A stretch of 64,000 nucleotides of DNA from Chaetorhynchus papuensis (taxonomy: Eukaryota; Chordata; Aves; Passeriformes; Rhipiduridae). Shown in pieces: positions 1 to 9,774 of this stretch (positions within the stretch are counted from its first letter, which is position 1; each line of letters starts with the position of its first letter). The stretch is taken from contig VWYX01000380.1 in NCBI GenBank assembly GCA_013396525.1, positions 618,788 through 682,787 of the forward strand, written 5' to 3'. The position numbers and the translations under genes are program-made. Below the pieces are notes generated by a model. That model had not been told where the DNA came from, did not search any database, and saw only the letters and a program-made list of their open reading frames with translations.

Positions 1-480
1 CCAGCCCGGCCCGCTCAGCCTCAGCCCCAGCCCGAGCCCCGCCGCCAGGCCGCTCCCCCACCCCAGCAGCACCAGGACAGGCCGCCGGGCCCCGCCGCTA
101 CACGCAAGGCCTGGCCGCGCTCCCAAGCTCCCCACGCCGCCCCGCCGGTGCCGGTACCTGAGCCGCCGCCGCCCGCCTGTCACCGCCCCCCGCCGGAAGC
201 GCGGCCTCGCCGCCGGGGAACCCGCCCCGCCCCGCCCGCTGCCGGCCGCCGTCCGGGCGCGTCCGCCGCTCCCTGGCAGCGTTCCGCCGGCACGGAGCGC
301 CCGAGGCCGAGGGGCGGCTGCGGAGGCGCGGGGGTCCCGGGCCACTCCCGCAGGCAGAACCCCTCGTAGGTGGATGCCGCGGCCCAGAGTGGGTGGGGTG
401 AGCGGCCCGGCCTTCCCGAGCGCCGGGTTTGCGCCTTCAGCTGTCCCCGGCATGTGAGCGCCCTGCGGGACGGCGGTCCG
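1..480. promoter_or_regulatory. CpG island, probable ARHGAP1 (and former ZNF408) promoter
   Basis: The first ~480 bases are strongly GC-rich with many CpGs and repeated CCCCGCCC-type Sp1/KLF boxes (for example around 218-240), unlike the AT-rich remainder. No TATA box is visible. In mammals ARHGAP1 (leftward) and ZNF408 (rightward) start head-to-head next to F2, so this island is most simply their shared bidirectional promoter. That assignment rests on gene order, not on a promoter motif. Confidence 0.6.
158..330 (-). other. ARHGAP1: Possible noncoding first exon of ARHGAP1 (5' UTR)
   Basis: On the minus strand the GC-rich sequence ends in CTCAG followed by gtaccgg, a good 5' splice site whose last exon base is 158. 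A noncoding first exon reading off the left edge fits the position of ARHGAP1, a Rho GTPase-activating protein that in human lies on the opposite strand beside ZNF408. No coding sequence of ARHGAP1 is in the window. The upstream limit is a guess. Only the donor and the synteny support this. Confidence 0.3.
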
Positions 481-807
481 GACCTTGCGTCGCTTTTAGG
501 AGCTACTAGCCGAGAAAAGAGCGTGTCGCCCTGTTTTATGCCAGTCATGACGATACCTCCTAAAAATACTGCTGGCGAAACACTAGGAATGCTGCACGGG
601 TACTGTCTGTGGTGAGAAATCAGAGATTCGTCCCTCTTCCCCAGTTTAAAAGGAAAAAAGATCATAAAAGTAATGGTTCTCATGGCAGAGCCCCAGGATT
701 ACTGCATAGCAGAGTATTCATCTGCAACGTTCATCCTCCTTTTATCCAGCAGCAATCATATCACATAACAGCGTTAATTCATCCATCGTGCCTTTGTGTT
801 TGTGCAG

Positions 808-1797
808 GGGATCCCGAGGTCTCCAAGGTGGTAGCTGATGAAACCACAGTCCTCAATGACCCTGTTAGCAGGTTGTCCACCAAACATTTCCACAGGCTGC
901 AAGAAGCTTCCAAACATAAGCCATGGCAATCCAGCGTGCTGGGGACTGAGAATCAGCATGTTGAGCCCATCTCAACAATTATGACCAGTGGCAGGTGCAA
1001 AGAAGAGTTCAATAAAGGGTGTGGATCCCAGATCTGCAGCAGAAAAAGTGGAAATGGGACAGAAGGCAGCAAGTCCTGGTAACCTGGTTCTGTTGTCTCC
1101 TTCAAGGAGGGTTTGATTCAGTGCTCCCTTGGTTGGCAAGGCTCCTTGAGCAAACACATGTGCCTGCACATGGGAGAGTGCACTTTCAGCTGTGAGCAGT
1201 GCAGCAAGTCCTACACCCTGGCCACTAGGCTGTGGTGCCATCAGAAATCCCACCTGGCTGGAAGGCCCGCAAATTCGAGCTTTGTGGTATGGGCTACACC
1301 CTTCCCCAGAGCCTTGTGCACCATGTGCTCACCCACAAGGTCGGAAAGGACTCTGAGGAACTCGTCACTGCAGTGGCCTCACTTGCTGTGGGCCTACCCC
1401 AGGCAGCAAGAAAGGCACCACAGAGGAAGGGCCAGCAGGAGGGGATTGTGGCAGAGCCCACCCTGCTCATGGTGTAGGTGCTGAGGCCAGCGAGTGAGGC
1501 TGAGCTGTTGATCACAGCCAGCAGCCACTGCATTGCTACTTACCAGTCTTGAGGCAGACCCCAGATCCTGGGGCACACGGGAGAAAGGCCGTGTATCCAT
1601 CAGCAAAGGACATAATCAAAGTCATCCTCTCTGAGCATGAGGACAAATGCATTATGATGCAGGATGAGGCCTCACTGAGTGACATGGTCATCATCCAGGA
1701 GGGGATGGGCTTTGGAGCAGTGGCAGAAGTGGTAGAGGTCAAGACTGATACCTGGCTGTCCCAACATGCCCTGGCTGATCTATTCTTATTAAAATAA
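808..1797 (+). pseudogene. ZNF408: Degenerate ZNF408 remnant (last two zinc fingers and C-terminal tail)
   Basis: ZNF408 is a ten-finger C2H2 transcription factor that sits between ARHGAP1 and F2 in human. Here the penultimate finger is read at about 1170-1255 (CEQCSKSYTLATRL, then HQKSH). A shift to another frame near 1258-1270 gives the last finger (CGMGYTLPQSL, then HHVLTH), which lacks its first Cys. A TAG stop follows at 1475-1477. The acidic C-terminal tail (KVILSEHEDKC, GFGAVAEVVEV) continues in a third frame at about 1600-1750 and runs past the expected end to a stop at 1795-1797. A plausible 3' splice site (gtgcag) precedes 808, but the 808-1082 frame, which ends in TAA, does not resemble ZNF408. 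Fingers 1-8 are missing. The homology is strong; the call of pseudogene assumes the frame changes are not assembly errors. Confidence 0.75.
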
Positions 1798-1800
1798 GGT

Positions 1801-4800
1801 AAAAAACCAAAACAAAACCTATCTCTCTCATCTCTGTGTTAGCAACAAGACCCTGTGGCTCAGCCACAGTCAGAATTAGCAGTCTTGGAGGTAACTGCCT
1901 GTGTAAATGTTGAAGCTATGAGCCTGCACATGCCACATGCTGGGCCTGGCACAGGGAAGGCATTGGCTGCTGATGGGAATAACTTCTAGAGAAGACACAG
2001 CGTTAATGAGCAGTGCTTCTGTTCTGCCTGTGTTACATTGTCAGTCAGTGACAGCGCACTGTGGGGAAGGCAGGAAAAGTCTCAAAGCAGCGACTTTGAA
2101 AAGTGCCTTCCTTTCAAGTTTTTTAATTACTTGTTGCTATTCAAGCGCTTTCCTGGGCTTTTACTCTTGGAGCTAAGCAACGCTTCTGATCATTTGAAGG
2201 TCATGCTGGTGCCAGACAGTACCTGGTTAGCAGCTTCCCAAGTGTTTACAAGGTGTCTTGTAATATAAAGAGCATTTTTCACAATTAGCAGAAGCAAAGT
2301 CCTGCCTTGGAGCTAGGGCTGAGTGCTCCTTCTCCGCTGTCACCTGGTTTGCTTGCTGTCAGCTGCCCACACTTACAGTGACTGGACAGTCTGTCTGAGG
2401 ACATGAAAAGGATAGTTTTGTCTCACTGTGCAATTTTTACTGTCCCCAGCTGAAAGGGTCCTCATCTCTCCACATAAAGGTGGACTAGTTCATCCCTGCT
2501 CAGAAGATTTTCCATTTCCTCTCCACATTCAAGTGGAGATTAATTCATTAATTTTTCCCCCTTGTTTCCCTTCTCACATTCTTGCTTTCTCTCTTCCACT
2601 TCTTTCCTGCCCCTGCACCACCACAACTACACCCCAATATCCCCTCTGCTCCATCTTCTTCAGTGCCTGTTTGCCTGCTGAGGCATGCTGATGTAAATTA
2701 GTCCTGTTGCAGGAAGGAAGGGCACAGTTCCCAGTGCTGTGTGAACTTGACCTCCTAGGAAGAGACTGACAATACCAGACCTAACAGAGGTCTTTTGGAC
2801 TTGCATGCTCTGCACTCTCTTTTCACATATTACAGGAACACCACTTTCATTTGCTGGATCCTCAGTTTTAGCTATTCTTGCTCTCTGTCTTATGCCTCTC
2901 AAACATCTGCAATTCCCCATTTTTTTTGTTTAGTCTTGCTTAGTGGCTTTATATTCTCTGTGTTTCTTATGCCCCCTGCACAAGAGGAAAATATAGAGGC
3001 ACCAGGAAATCATAAGTAGCACAGTTCCCTTTTGGGGTGCTATGAATGCAGTTATGTGACACCCTTAAAAGCTGCTCTTTGTGGTTTCTACATTTTTTTT
3101 TCCATAAACTTTTATGACCAGTTTTAAGACAAGGTGCTAGAGTGAGATCCGTGACACTTTGGTGTGGTGTAAAGATGGAAGGTGAACTCAGTTGATAAAC
3201 CTTTGGGTGTCCTAATTTTTATTTATTTTCTCTATAGTTAGGGAGCATGTGAGCTAAGTCTTCCCTGAGTGCTTGGAGCACAGGCATATGAGGGGGCTCA
3301 TATTTGAAGCTGCAGTGCTTCCTACTGTTCTCTCTTTGGTGCCTATCCAAACTCAAATATTGACACAGCTGCAGAATGTTCTCACTGGAGCTGGGCTCAT
3401 GTGCTGTGTTTGAAGCATGTGCCCTCTGTCACAGCAGAACTGGTAGAGAAGGGGGAGCAAAGGGGGGAAGGGACAGAGAGAACCCAGACCCCTATTGCCT
3501 AAACAGCTGACCTGCTTTTTTATTCTAAAGTAACAGGAGAGAAATAGAAGGAGCAATTATGAATTAGGAGGTCTTCACAGAAACTCTGTTCACCTGACAG
3601 TGATCTGAGTAGGTGGGAGCAGGTCTGTGCTGTGCTGCACGTATCATTTGGCTGCAAGGTAAACTTAGCTGGCCAATCCTGACTGAGGAGCCCGTAGGTG
3701 ACTTCCACTGGGCCCCTGGTGGTGATACCGCCACCGTGTCTTTGTCTTAGAAACAGCGTGTTCTCATGTGAACAGCCTTTTGCTTGACAGCAAAATGATG
3801 TGTAAAGTTGTTTACTCCTAGGAAAATCCTATAAAAGCCCTGAAGACCAGGGTGCTGGTGAACCTCACCATGGATGGGATCTGTACAGGGTGCTGTGGCT
3901 TGACTAGATAGCTGTGCAATGCTGTATAACTTGGTGCTTGCAGCATCTGAAGGGGTGTAGGATTATCTAATGCCATACCCTTTCTTGTATTATGTCCAGT
4001 AAAGGGTATTTTAATTACTACATTGTGGGCTCCGAGTGCCTTTTTTATTGGGATCCATACAAGCCCTCGTGCCAGTGCATTACATTGGGTGTACTTGTCA
4101 GGATCCTGGTGAGAAGGGAAGAACGATAGCAAGGGAAAGGATGTGTGCCTGCCTGGTCCCATGTGCTGGCACGGGGATCAGTTTCAATGCCAGTGAAGGT
4201 TATGCTTTGGGACAGCAGGCACGTGATTACCCGGCCGGCTGGAGATCCTGTGCACCCATCACCCTTACAGGTTCAGGCAGCAAGCACACAGCTCTCCTGG
4301 GTGGTGGGGTCCACCGTGCTGGCAGGGCTTCACCAAGGCTTTGGGGTGCTGCTGCAACACTCCCAGGTGACAACTGCAAGGTCTGTTGGCTGCTTGGGTC
4401 CTTCATGCTGGCAGGGCCTCACCAGGTGTGAGTTTATGCACATAAACTTAAGTGTTACATTTAAACCTCACACCACGGTCAGAGTTCAGCCCTTGGCCAA
4501 CTTGTAAACTGGCTTAAACCTGACCAAGGTGTTTGAATGAAAAGGAGCAGGCTGCAAGGGAAGGAGACAGTTCTCTGGGTCCTGAAGTTGCCCCTCACTT
4601 GGCAGCTGCCTGGTCCTCAGGAACAGGGGAACCCCTGTGTGAGGGATAACGGTTTCATCTTTGTGATTGTATCCAAGGTGTTACTTTGATCAAACTGTAT
4701 AACTCACTTTAGGAACAGAGTGATAAATGCCCCAACTATTGAACCAGCAAACTGTATCCATCACAGAACAGACAAAGGTCCAAGAAAATGGGCCAAGGCC

Positions 4801-7274
4801 AAACCCCCTATATTCTGCTCCCTGGAAGCTGACAAAGTAGTTACACAGGGAAAAAAATTGCCAAAGGCTTTTTTTTCCTTAAAAAGAGGAATCAACACAT
4901 AGAGGGAAAGAGATCAAAACTCCCAGCTGTGTTAAAAAGCCATAACTCTGGGTGGTAAAGGTATCTTAACTGTCTTGTCTTAAGAAAGAAAATAGCATTC
5001 ATCATTCATAGATGAGTGAAGGCAGAAAGAAAATGAAATTATAAAAATTTGCTTACAGGAATGGAAGAGTTAAATGTTGGAGGGGTTAAGTCAAAGCCCC
5101 TGGAGAGGTGATAGCTGATGCATGCTGTGCTGTTGCAGAGGCTAACCACAGGAATGAGACAGAGACGAGCCCTAGAAGCACATTACAGAATGAGAAAAGG
5201 CCACAATGTGAAGAGTCAGCATCTTTAATTACTAACATTGTTGTGAGACACCAGAAAGGAAAGTGTCCCAGGATGCAGTGAAAGTCTCCAATGACAAAGC
5301 ACAACCAGTGTAAAGAAATAGAAGAAACCTAAGTGATGGATGTAGCCTTGAGTAATCCAGAGAGAAAAGGTTTCAGCAGTTACAGTTAACAAGTTGCCCT
5401 GAGAGGTGGGTTTGTCCTGTATCACGGGGGAAAGAAGAACAACAGCTGGAAGAGAAGTAGCCAGACACAGTGACAGAATCATCATCAGTTTCAGTAAGGG
5501 TTTTTCAAACAAATACTTAAGCAGCAGAATGAATGTAGGAACCAGAACAGAAGTAATGTTAAAGGAAGATGGCATAGGTAAGTATTAGAAGATATTCATA
5601 CCTTTCTGATAACCAAACTGAACTGCTGTGGTGTAGCATTGCTTAACTTCAGCCTTCTATACTGCATGATCCCATGGAAGGTGGTAAGACCTTTCCTTTA
5701 AAGGGAAGACAAAAAGACGGTAAAAATCTATGCATAAGTATAACAACATTGACTTCAGCTGCAGTGTAGAGGCTGCCTGGTTATTATAAAGAAGAGACAG
5801 AGATGCAGAAATGAAAAAGAAAGTGGCTGAGGATATTGAAAGCTGCTTGTGCCTCCTCCTCCAGCGAGGAGCGGAGGTGGCTGTGTGGGACACAGCAGCA
5901 GCTCTGACCTCACTGCTCTTGTTTGTGCTCTTTCCTGTCCCTGCCTGTGCTCTCTGCCCAAATGCTGCTTCCCCTGCTAAGTAGCACGGGTGGTTCTAGG
6001 GTTGTGTCTAATCCCATGCACACACTCTCCACCCAGGTCATCTCCACCCAGGGAATCCCAGCTGCTCCTAAAGGTGTCTCTCCAAATCCAGAGCAGGGGG
6101 TAGAGACGTGTGTGGATGAGAACAGGAGACACTCTCAGGTGAGGAAGGAAGCCTCTGCAATTGCTCTTTGTACCAGTGGCCAGAGTCATTCCTCAGCCAC
6201 CCTAATGCTAATATTTGCACTCCTTCTATGGAGATAAACATTACAGATGTATCTGCTGCACAGAGGCACAGCACAAAATATGCTCCCTGCTGGCAGAAAG
6301 AACTTTTGTGGCAATTCCTGAGACTACCCCCGCACTGCCCTGCTTTTTGCTGTTTTTTCCACTCTTGCCAATGGTCTGCTTGCTGTAGCAATCATTAGAG
6401 CTTTCCCAGCTCTGGCAGTCCAGTTCTTGACTTAATAGCTGATGTCATGACATCCAGAGAATTCCTGTCTACCTGTTCCTGGAAGCCCTTATTCTCCTGG
6501 CTGGTTTTGGGTGTGCTAGCTCCCTGCTCATCAGAGTTTCTGTTTCCTTTTGGATGGACTTTAGTACGTTCCACTATGGGGGGAAGAAAAGGGGGAGCCC
6601 AGCCTTCATGCTGCTTCATCCTCCTCCACTCAGCTGGGAATTATAAGGCATTGGGAAGAATGTACTGCCAATGGCACTACTGACCTAACTGGGAGGAAAA
6701 TTTAAATTCCCAATGGGCTGTCAAAGGCACCCTTTCTGCTCCTTGTCATGGGCAAGGGAGAAGGGGGAACACTTAAACTGTGTGTGCCAGTTTAGCTGAG
6801 GCTGAGCTTGCTGATAACTGCAGGAAGGAAAGACAACTGCGCACTAGGGCGAGTCAGGGGAGCTTGTAGCTAAAAGAAGGACTGGGAATGGCTAAGGAGG
6901 TCTCAAAGTCTTCCTGCATTTGAGACTGCTAGAGTACATCTGAGAAGAGTCAGTGGCAGGGACCTGACCCAGCATGGTGGGGAGGCAGTGATGGTGCCAG
7001 GGGCTGCACGGGAGCAAAGCCAGGGAAAAGGAGCAAGCTCTCTGGCTGGGATGGCTGTGAGCTGGCAGAGGTACCTCTCTCCAGCCCGAGTTCTCCCTGG
7101 GCCCTGGGACAAACCTGTCCTCTTGCTACTCATGCCATCTTCCCAGATATGAAATAGGAAGTTAAGTAAGGAAACGAAGACGCTCTGAAGGGAGGAAGAG
7201 ATGCCAAGAGAGGAGGGATAAGAGTCCCACTGTCCCTGACACACCACGACCTGGAGTCCTGTTTCTTCATTCTG
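1801..7274. other. Intergenic DNA upstream of F2
   Basis: I see no coding exon, RNA gene or recognisable transposon here. ORFs on both strands are short, lack flanking splice signals in frame, and do not resemble known proteins. The part from about 3880 to 4660 is richer in G+C than its surroundings and carries a loose direct repeat (GTGCTGGCAGGGCTTCACCA near 4317 and ATGCTGGCAGGGCCTCACCA near 4407). It could be an old repeat that I cannot name. Liver enhancers of F2 would be expected in this interval, but none is clear by eye. Confidence 0.5.
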
Positions 7275-7287
7275 GTTCAATATTAAC
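7275..7287 (+). promoter_or_regulatory. HNF1-like site in the F2 proximal promoter
   Basis: GTTCAATATTAAC lies 68-80 bases upstream of the F2 start codon and matches the palindromic HNF1 consensus GTTAATNATTAAC at 10 of 12 fixed positions. HNF1 sites are typical of liver-specific promoters, including that of prothrombin. No clear TATA box lies between it and the ATG, although TTATTC at about 7309 is AT-rich. The transcription start is not determinable. Confidence 0.5.
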
Positions 7288-7354
7288 CCAGCAGGGCTGT
7301 GACTCCGCTTATTCTGCTTCCTTTGCAATTCCCCTGCAGCCAGGGCTGTAGAGC

Positions 7355-9774
7355 ATGGCGCACACCAAAACCAGCCTACTGAGGGGCCTGCTCTTCTCCA
7401 GCCTTCTGCACCTCACCTTGAGCCATGATGCAGGTAAGACTCAAGGGCAGAAGAACCAGTAGATGACAGGAGAGAGAAAGATGGGGTTAGTTCTTTCCAG
7501 AGGTAATGCATGTGGCAAGTTTTCTTCCTCAAGTCAGGAGGACAGGCTAAAAGCTTGAAGTTGGGAGCAAAAGGGTGCTGAGGATCGAGTGAACATAGGA
7601 GGATACAATAGCATCTGTCAGCTGGTCACAACAACTCCGTGGATTTTATGGGTCACCTGGGAAATGGCAAGGAAGGGGATTGTGGCTGAGTCCAGGATCA
7701 AGTGTAACACAACTATGGGGCTTTTGGGGATAGAGTTCCTCTGCTGACCTAGGTGGCTTTAATTCTCCATTGCCTCCCCAGCTGTCCCTTATCAAAAATT
7801 TAGGTCATACAAAATATGTCGCCTTCCTGCTCACTGCTCCTTTTATTAGAGACTCTAACTGTCTTTTCTTAACATAAGATTAATCCTCTTGGACCTACTA
7901 CTGTGTGGGGGGAGACCTGTCTCCAGGTCTCAAATCAGGGGCTCTGAACATGAAATGGAACCAAGCTGTGCTTATCACAGTGGTCTGAGGCCGGCAAGAC
8001 AAAAATACAGTGGCTGGGGACAGGGACAGCAGCAAGCTCAAAGCAAACAAGCCTCTATCTAACTGCAAATGACCAGAGTAGCTTTGCTGAGGAAGCAGTG
8101 TTCCTGTCACTTCTGTTACCTAAGTGATGGGAGCTGTGACAGGATGAATTCCAGAGAGCCTGCTCTGATAATCAAGTGTAGACCTGACAGGGCTTCTCTC
8201 TGTATGGTGCACTGGGGGAGGCTGGGCTGTGGGATCACCACATCAGCTGCGTGTAGTTTTGGAAACTAAAAGTTGAGACAAAGGTGCCCTCTGGCTGTGA
8301 GCAGCCCTTTGACTGGCAGTGTTCTGACCCGATAGTTTTCCTGGAAAAGGGGCAGGCATTGTCACTGCTCAAGCGCCCACGCCGTGCCAACAAGGGATTT
8401 CTAGAAGAGATGCTTAAGGGAAACCTGGAGCGAGAGTGCCTGGAGGAGATCTGCAGTTACGAGGAGGCTTTCGAAGCCCTTGAATCCATCGATCAGACGG
8501 TACGTACCAGGGAACATCCCCTCAGCCAGCCCCTGCAGGGAGACACCAGCAGCTTGCACGTGCAGCCGGGGGCCAGGGTTGTAATACCCAATTCTGTGAA
8601 CCAAAGATGAGGCTGATGTATATGTGCCCCAAGGGGAGCTCAGGCTTTCTTAGGGAGCTTCTCTCCTTGAGACACTCCAGGGAATACAGCTGAAAGCTCA
8701 GGTTCTTTTCTCTCCCTCTCTATGCATGAAGTGACAAGGCTCCATTGGTCCTGAACAGCATCTTCTACTAGCTCGGCATGGTGCCTCACACATGTGAGCT
8801 GCTGTCCCAGACACTCACAGAAGCACTGGCGTAGCAGCCAAACACTGAGTGCAGGTGCCTCAAACTCCTTTGAGCTGAAGCTTTTGCACACCCTGTCCCT
8901 TTTTCTGGTTTCCAGACTCACTCATGCTGCTAAATTTGTGCTGCATCCTTTTGGGATTTGTTCCTAGCCCCAAGGCTGGTGTCCCTCCTGAATTCCACAC
9001 CCAAAAATACAACAGATAAACAGTTAGGAACCTAAGCCAGCAAGACACTACCTCTGTGGAGTACTTCAAAAGCAATCAGCCTCAGGCTGCCCGACAGAGA
9101 TGTAGATCCAAAGAGCTGAGCAATACTTACATGTGATCTGTGGCCTTAGAAATTCCAGGTTCAGCTGCTTGGATTTCTGCACTGTAGCCCACTGCATTAT
9201 AAAAGGCTCTGCTTGCTCTGCAGGTTGATGAAGGTTGTAAACATCTTCGGTCACTTTAGAAACAACAGTACTGTCTTGATTCCTGAGTCTGATGCATGGG
9301 AATGTGGCTTTGTATTGGATTTTTTGCTTTATTTGACTCCACAGTAATTGGTATAAACAGAGCTAGGTTAGTCTTTCCATTTGTTTTGATGGGATGTTCT
9401 CTTACTGGTTTGAATTGCAGTAGCCAAGAAAGGTTTGATGTTCCGTGTCCCTAAATATATTTTTTTTCTTTTTTTTCTCTTTTTTTTCTTTTTTACAGGA
9501 CATATTTTGGTCAAAATACCAAGGTAAGTTGTTTTGAGTCCTGCAGGTACTGTTATCCCTTAGGATGCACTGTCTCATCCTGGAGAGATGGCTCCCTCTT
9601 TTAAGAGCTCACTTTCCAGGGCTAAGCACTTGTGTTTTGTCTCTAGATGATAAACTGGTTCAAATGATGATGCTTATTTGTATTGCTTTCATATAATGTG
9701 TCTCTTTCTTCTTATTTTGCTAGTATGTCAGGGCCTGGGAAAGTCCAGGACAGTTCTGGATGCTTGTCTAGAAG
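7355..9774 (+). CDS. F2: F2 exons 1-4: signal peptide, propeptide and Gla domain
   Basis: Exon 1 encodes a hydrophobic signal peptide (residues 1 to about 24). Exon 2 holds the propeptide, ending at KRPRR (residues 39-43), the furin-type site, so mature protein starts at Ala44. The Gla domain carries all ten glutamates of the family (residues 50, 51, 58, 60, 63, 64, 69, 70, 73, 76) for vitamin K-dependent carboxylation and calcium/phospholipid binding. It begins ANKGFLEE, one residue longer than human and like bovine. Exon 3 is the 25-nt mini-exon encoding DIFWSKYQ, the aromatic stack. Exon 4 carries the Cys91-Cys104 loop. The exon 3 acceptor is preceded by an unusually pure T-rich tract (about 9458-9494). 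Confidence 0.95.

Noticed and set aside
180..683. 167-codon minus-strand ORF over the CpG island
   Set aside because: Low-complexity Arg/Pro/Gly/Ala translation typical of GC-rich promoter DNA; does not resemble ARHGAP1.
4036..4507. Overlapping 120-131-codon ORFs upstream of F2
   Set aside because: No recognisable domain and no splice context; long frames are expected in this GC-richer block.
3700..5060. Possible retroviral LTR
   Set aside because: No paired terminal repeats, primer-binding site or target duplication could be identified by eye.
8284..8610. 108-codon open frame beginning with GTG
   Set aside because: It is F2 exon 2 (8336-8499) read through into both flanking introns; the Gla-domain homology stops at the splice sites.
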